Part shown: piece by piece, positions 62,301 to 64,000 of the stretch
Layout of the letters: each line of letters begins with the position of its first letter
Position numbering within the stretch: the first letter of the stretch is position 1
NCBI GenBank assembly: GCA_963931925.1
Contig: OZ007567.1
Span: 86,294,177-86,358,176, forward strand
Origin: Onchidella celtica
Taxonomy: Eukaryota; Mollusca; Gastropoda; Systellommatophora; Onchidiidae
Reading direction: 5' to 3'
Length of the DNA: 64,000 nucleotides
Made by a program: the position numbers and the translations under genes
The notes under the pieces: generated by a model
The model's input: the letters and a program-made list of their open reading frames with translations, nothing else
What the model was told of the DNA's origin: nothing
Databases searched by the model: none

Positions 62301-62844
62301 ATTTCATCTCAGGGAAGTTAGGCTTCTGCTCTATTGAAAGTTTGGAAGGTCCAAAAGGTTCACAATGTTTACAGTGAAAGTGGAGTTAGACCATTCCTTT
62401 ATTCAGTGGAAAAATTATAATGGATATTTGGGACAGTAATTTTATTTTGTGATAGTTTTTTTTCATAGTTTTTTTCATTCACGTATTCATCCTTTTCAGT
62501 ACAGTGGCGTAAATTTCACAAATCTAAATATGTTAATGACACAATTTCACTTGATTCTCAAGTTCATTCTTGAGTAATTGTTCTCTGTCTTCAGCTTGTG
62601 GACATTTAGGCTATTATTTAATATTGTGATAGGTCCAATATCCTTTACTGTTTTCTTTGTTTCTAGTACTTAAAATGTCATCACAGTGGCGGATGTGCTG
62701 CTTTTTTTATAGCTATTTGTGTTGCCACATTATTTGACATGACAAGACAAAGACCTAATTCAGTGTGTAGACATTGTAAAATTCAAGGAACTACTTCGAT
62801 AGGGACAGTTTCCAAGTGAAGCCAAGCAGAGAAAATCTCTAGGT

Positions 62845-63146
62845 CAGTGGTCGGCAGACTTTTTAGATCATTGACCCTTTCATGGAACTCTTGACCCTGC
62901 GTCGACTCCCATTGTGTAAAATAAATGAATAAATGTTATTAGTAATAAATTTCTCAATTTAAAGATAATGATTCTTTCACCTTTTTACTTCATTACTACT
63001 TTTAGATAGGAAATATTTAAAGAAATTGATAAAGAACATTAAAAATTAACATGCATTTTATTGACCCCCTTTTGGCCCCTATTCATTTATCAACCCCTTG
63101 GATAGCCACCCCTAGGGGTCGATATCAACCACTTTGCCGACCCTTG
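62845..63146. mobile_element. hAT-like MITE
   Basis: 302 bp with ends CAGTGGTCGGCAGACTTTTT and, in complement, CAAGGGTCGGCAAAGTGG. Flanks CTCTAGGT / GTCTAGAT agree at six of eight positions. Confidence 0.65.
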
Positions 63147-63643
63147 GTCTAGATGAACACTGAACACAGCTCAGATTTTTTCTATTCCACCTCACTTTGA
63201 AACTATCCTTCCCAAAGCACTTCCAGAGTTCATCTGCAGGTGATTAATGTTTAGACGTTTGTGACTGGAGTGACCTCAGTCTTTGTTTTTCATAATTTAT
63301 TCTTCTGGATTGTGTTGTGTCGTTAAGTCATCAGTTCGAGTCCTATCCAGTGTTGGTTGTTTGCTTCTGTTTTTAGGGTATACTAATCCAGTTTTAATGA
63401 ACATGCAACTTGGATACATCATATCGTTGCTAAAAACAATGAAATATCCATGGCAAAAAGAAAGAAAAGATCATTCCTTTTAGCTGAGATTGCTTTTGTG
63501 TGAAATTGAAATGTTGATTTAAGCGCGAACACATGTCACCTTAACTCCTTCACTGCCTTGTCCAGAAGATGAGCCAGCAAATATGAAAGCAATTATTAAG
63601 TAATGATGGGCAAAAGTAATGTTTTGAATAATCTCCCTCTTAA

Positions 63644-63881
63644 CCCTATGAGCCCTGACCCCCTGAGCCTTACATGACCCTGCACCTGAGCTCCTGAACC
63701 AAATCGAACCCTCTTTATAAGGTCATTTACAAAGACATCATGCATAGACAGGACATGTATAGCTATGAGGACTGCACTGTAGGTATGCTTTGACATCATC
63801 ACCCAAGACAACGTAGAGCGTGCACTCAGTATATGTCAAGTAAGGCATCGGGATGCACAGGTCGTGCTCGGGGTCATGGGG
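63644..63881. mobile_element. TTAA-flanked MITE
   Basis: TTAA at 63640-63643 and 63882-63885. The ends are CCCTATGAGCCCTGACC and, in complement, CCCCATGACCCCGAGC. 238 bp, non-coding. Confidence 0.6.
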
Positions 63882-64000
63882 TTAAATGTCACAACAATAT
63901 TCCAATGAACAGGTGAGGTCTTGAGGTTGCTACTGGTTTCAGCCACAAAATGCTGGTTTTTTGTTGTTTTTTTTCCTGTCTTGTGGCATTACTTACCACA

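Noticed and set aside
1..64000. Bacterial operons, CRISPR arrays, tRNA or rRNA genes
   Set aside because: None found; the intron-rich, repeat-rich sequence is eukaryotic, and no complete tRNA cloverleaf or rRNA core motif was seen by eye.

Overview
The window is eukaryotic and animal. It has spliced GT-AG genes, long AT-rich introns, many short inverted-repeat transposons, LINE retrotransposons, microsatellites and more than ten long poly(G)/poly(C) runs. The transposon mix and the divergence of the one clear gene from the vertebrate protein suggest a lophotrochozoan, most likely a marine gastropod mollusc; that is inference.

Layout. 1-30 kb is mostly non-genic: several inverted-repeat elements, a LINE 3' fragment at 1.7-2.1 kb, two copies of a repeat carrying a THAP-like first exon (12.0-12.5 and 24.7-25.1 kb), a 28-bp minisatellite at 19.5 kb, and a possible secreted-protein first exon at 13.7 kb. 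30.0-33.9 kb is a nearly complete LINE on the minus strand (endonuclease plus reverse transcriptase), broken near its 3' end by one frameshift in a homopolymer. 36.4-41.3 kb holds what looks like a second spliced gene on the minus strand. I found six phase-compatible exons and a possible first exon; its product is not securely identified. 39.2-44.1 kb also carries two opposite-facing copies of a TTAA-flanked element, and between them a 644-bp foldback element with a perfect 9-bp target duplication.

44.9-61.3 kb is the WDR24 gene (plus strand). I resolved 18 coding exons, all phase-compatible, giving 807 residues: an N-terminal WD40 propeller, an acidic linker, a helical region and a C-terminal RING-like zinc domain. 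Its product is a subunit of GATOR2, which controls mTORC1 in response to amino acids. Its introns contain at least nine inverted-repeat elements, including a pogo/Tigger relative with a decayed transposase N-terminus and four copies of a palindromic family of about 115 bp. 61.3-64 kb is 3'UTR and intergenic sequence with two more elements.

The minus-strand gene and WDR24 are divergently oriented, with about 3.6 kb between their proposed first exons. The main unusual material is the transposon collection (target duplications visible for about ten elements), the THAP-bearing repeat, and the unrecognised minus-strand gene.
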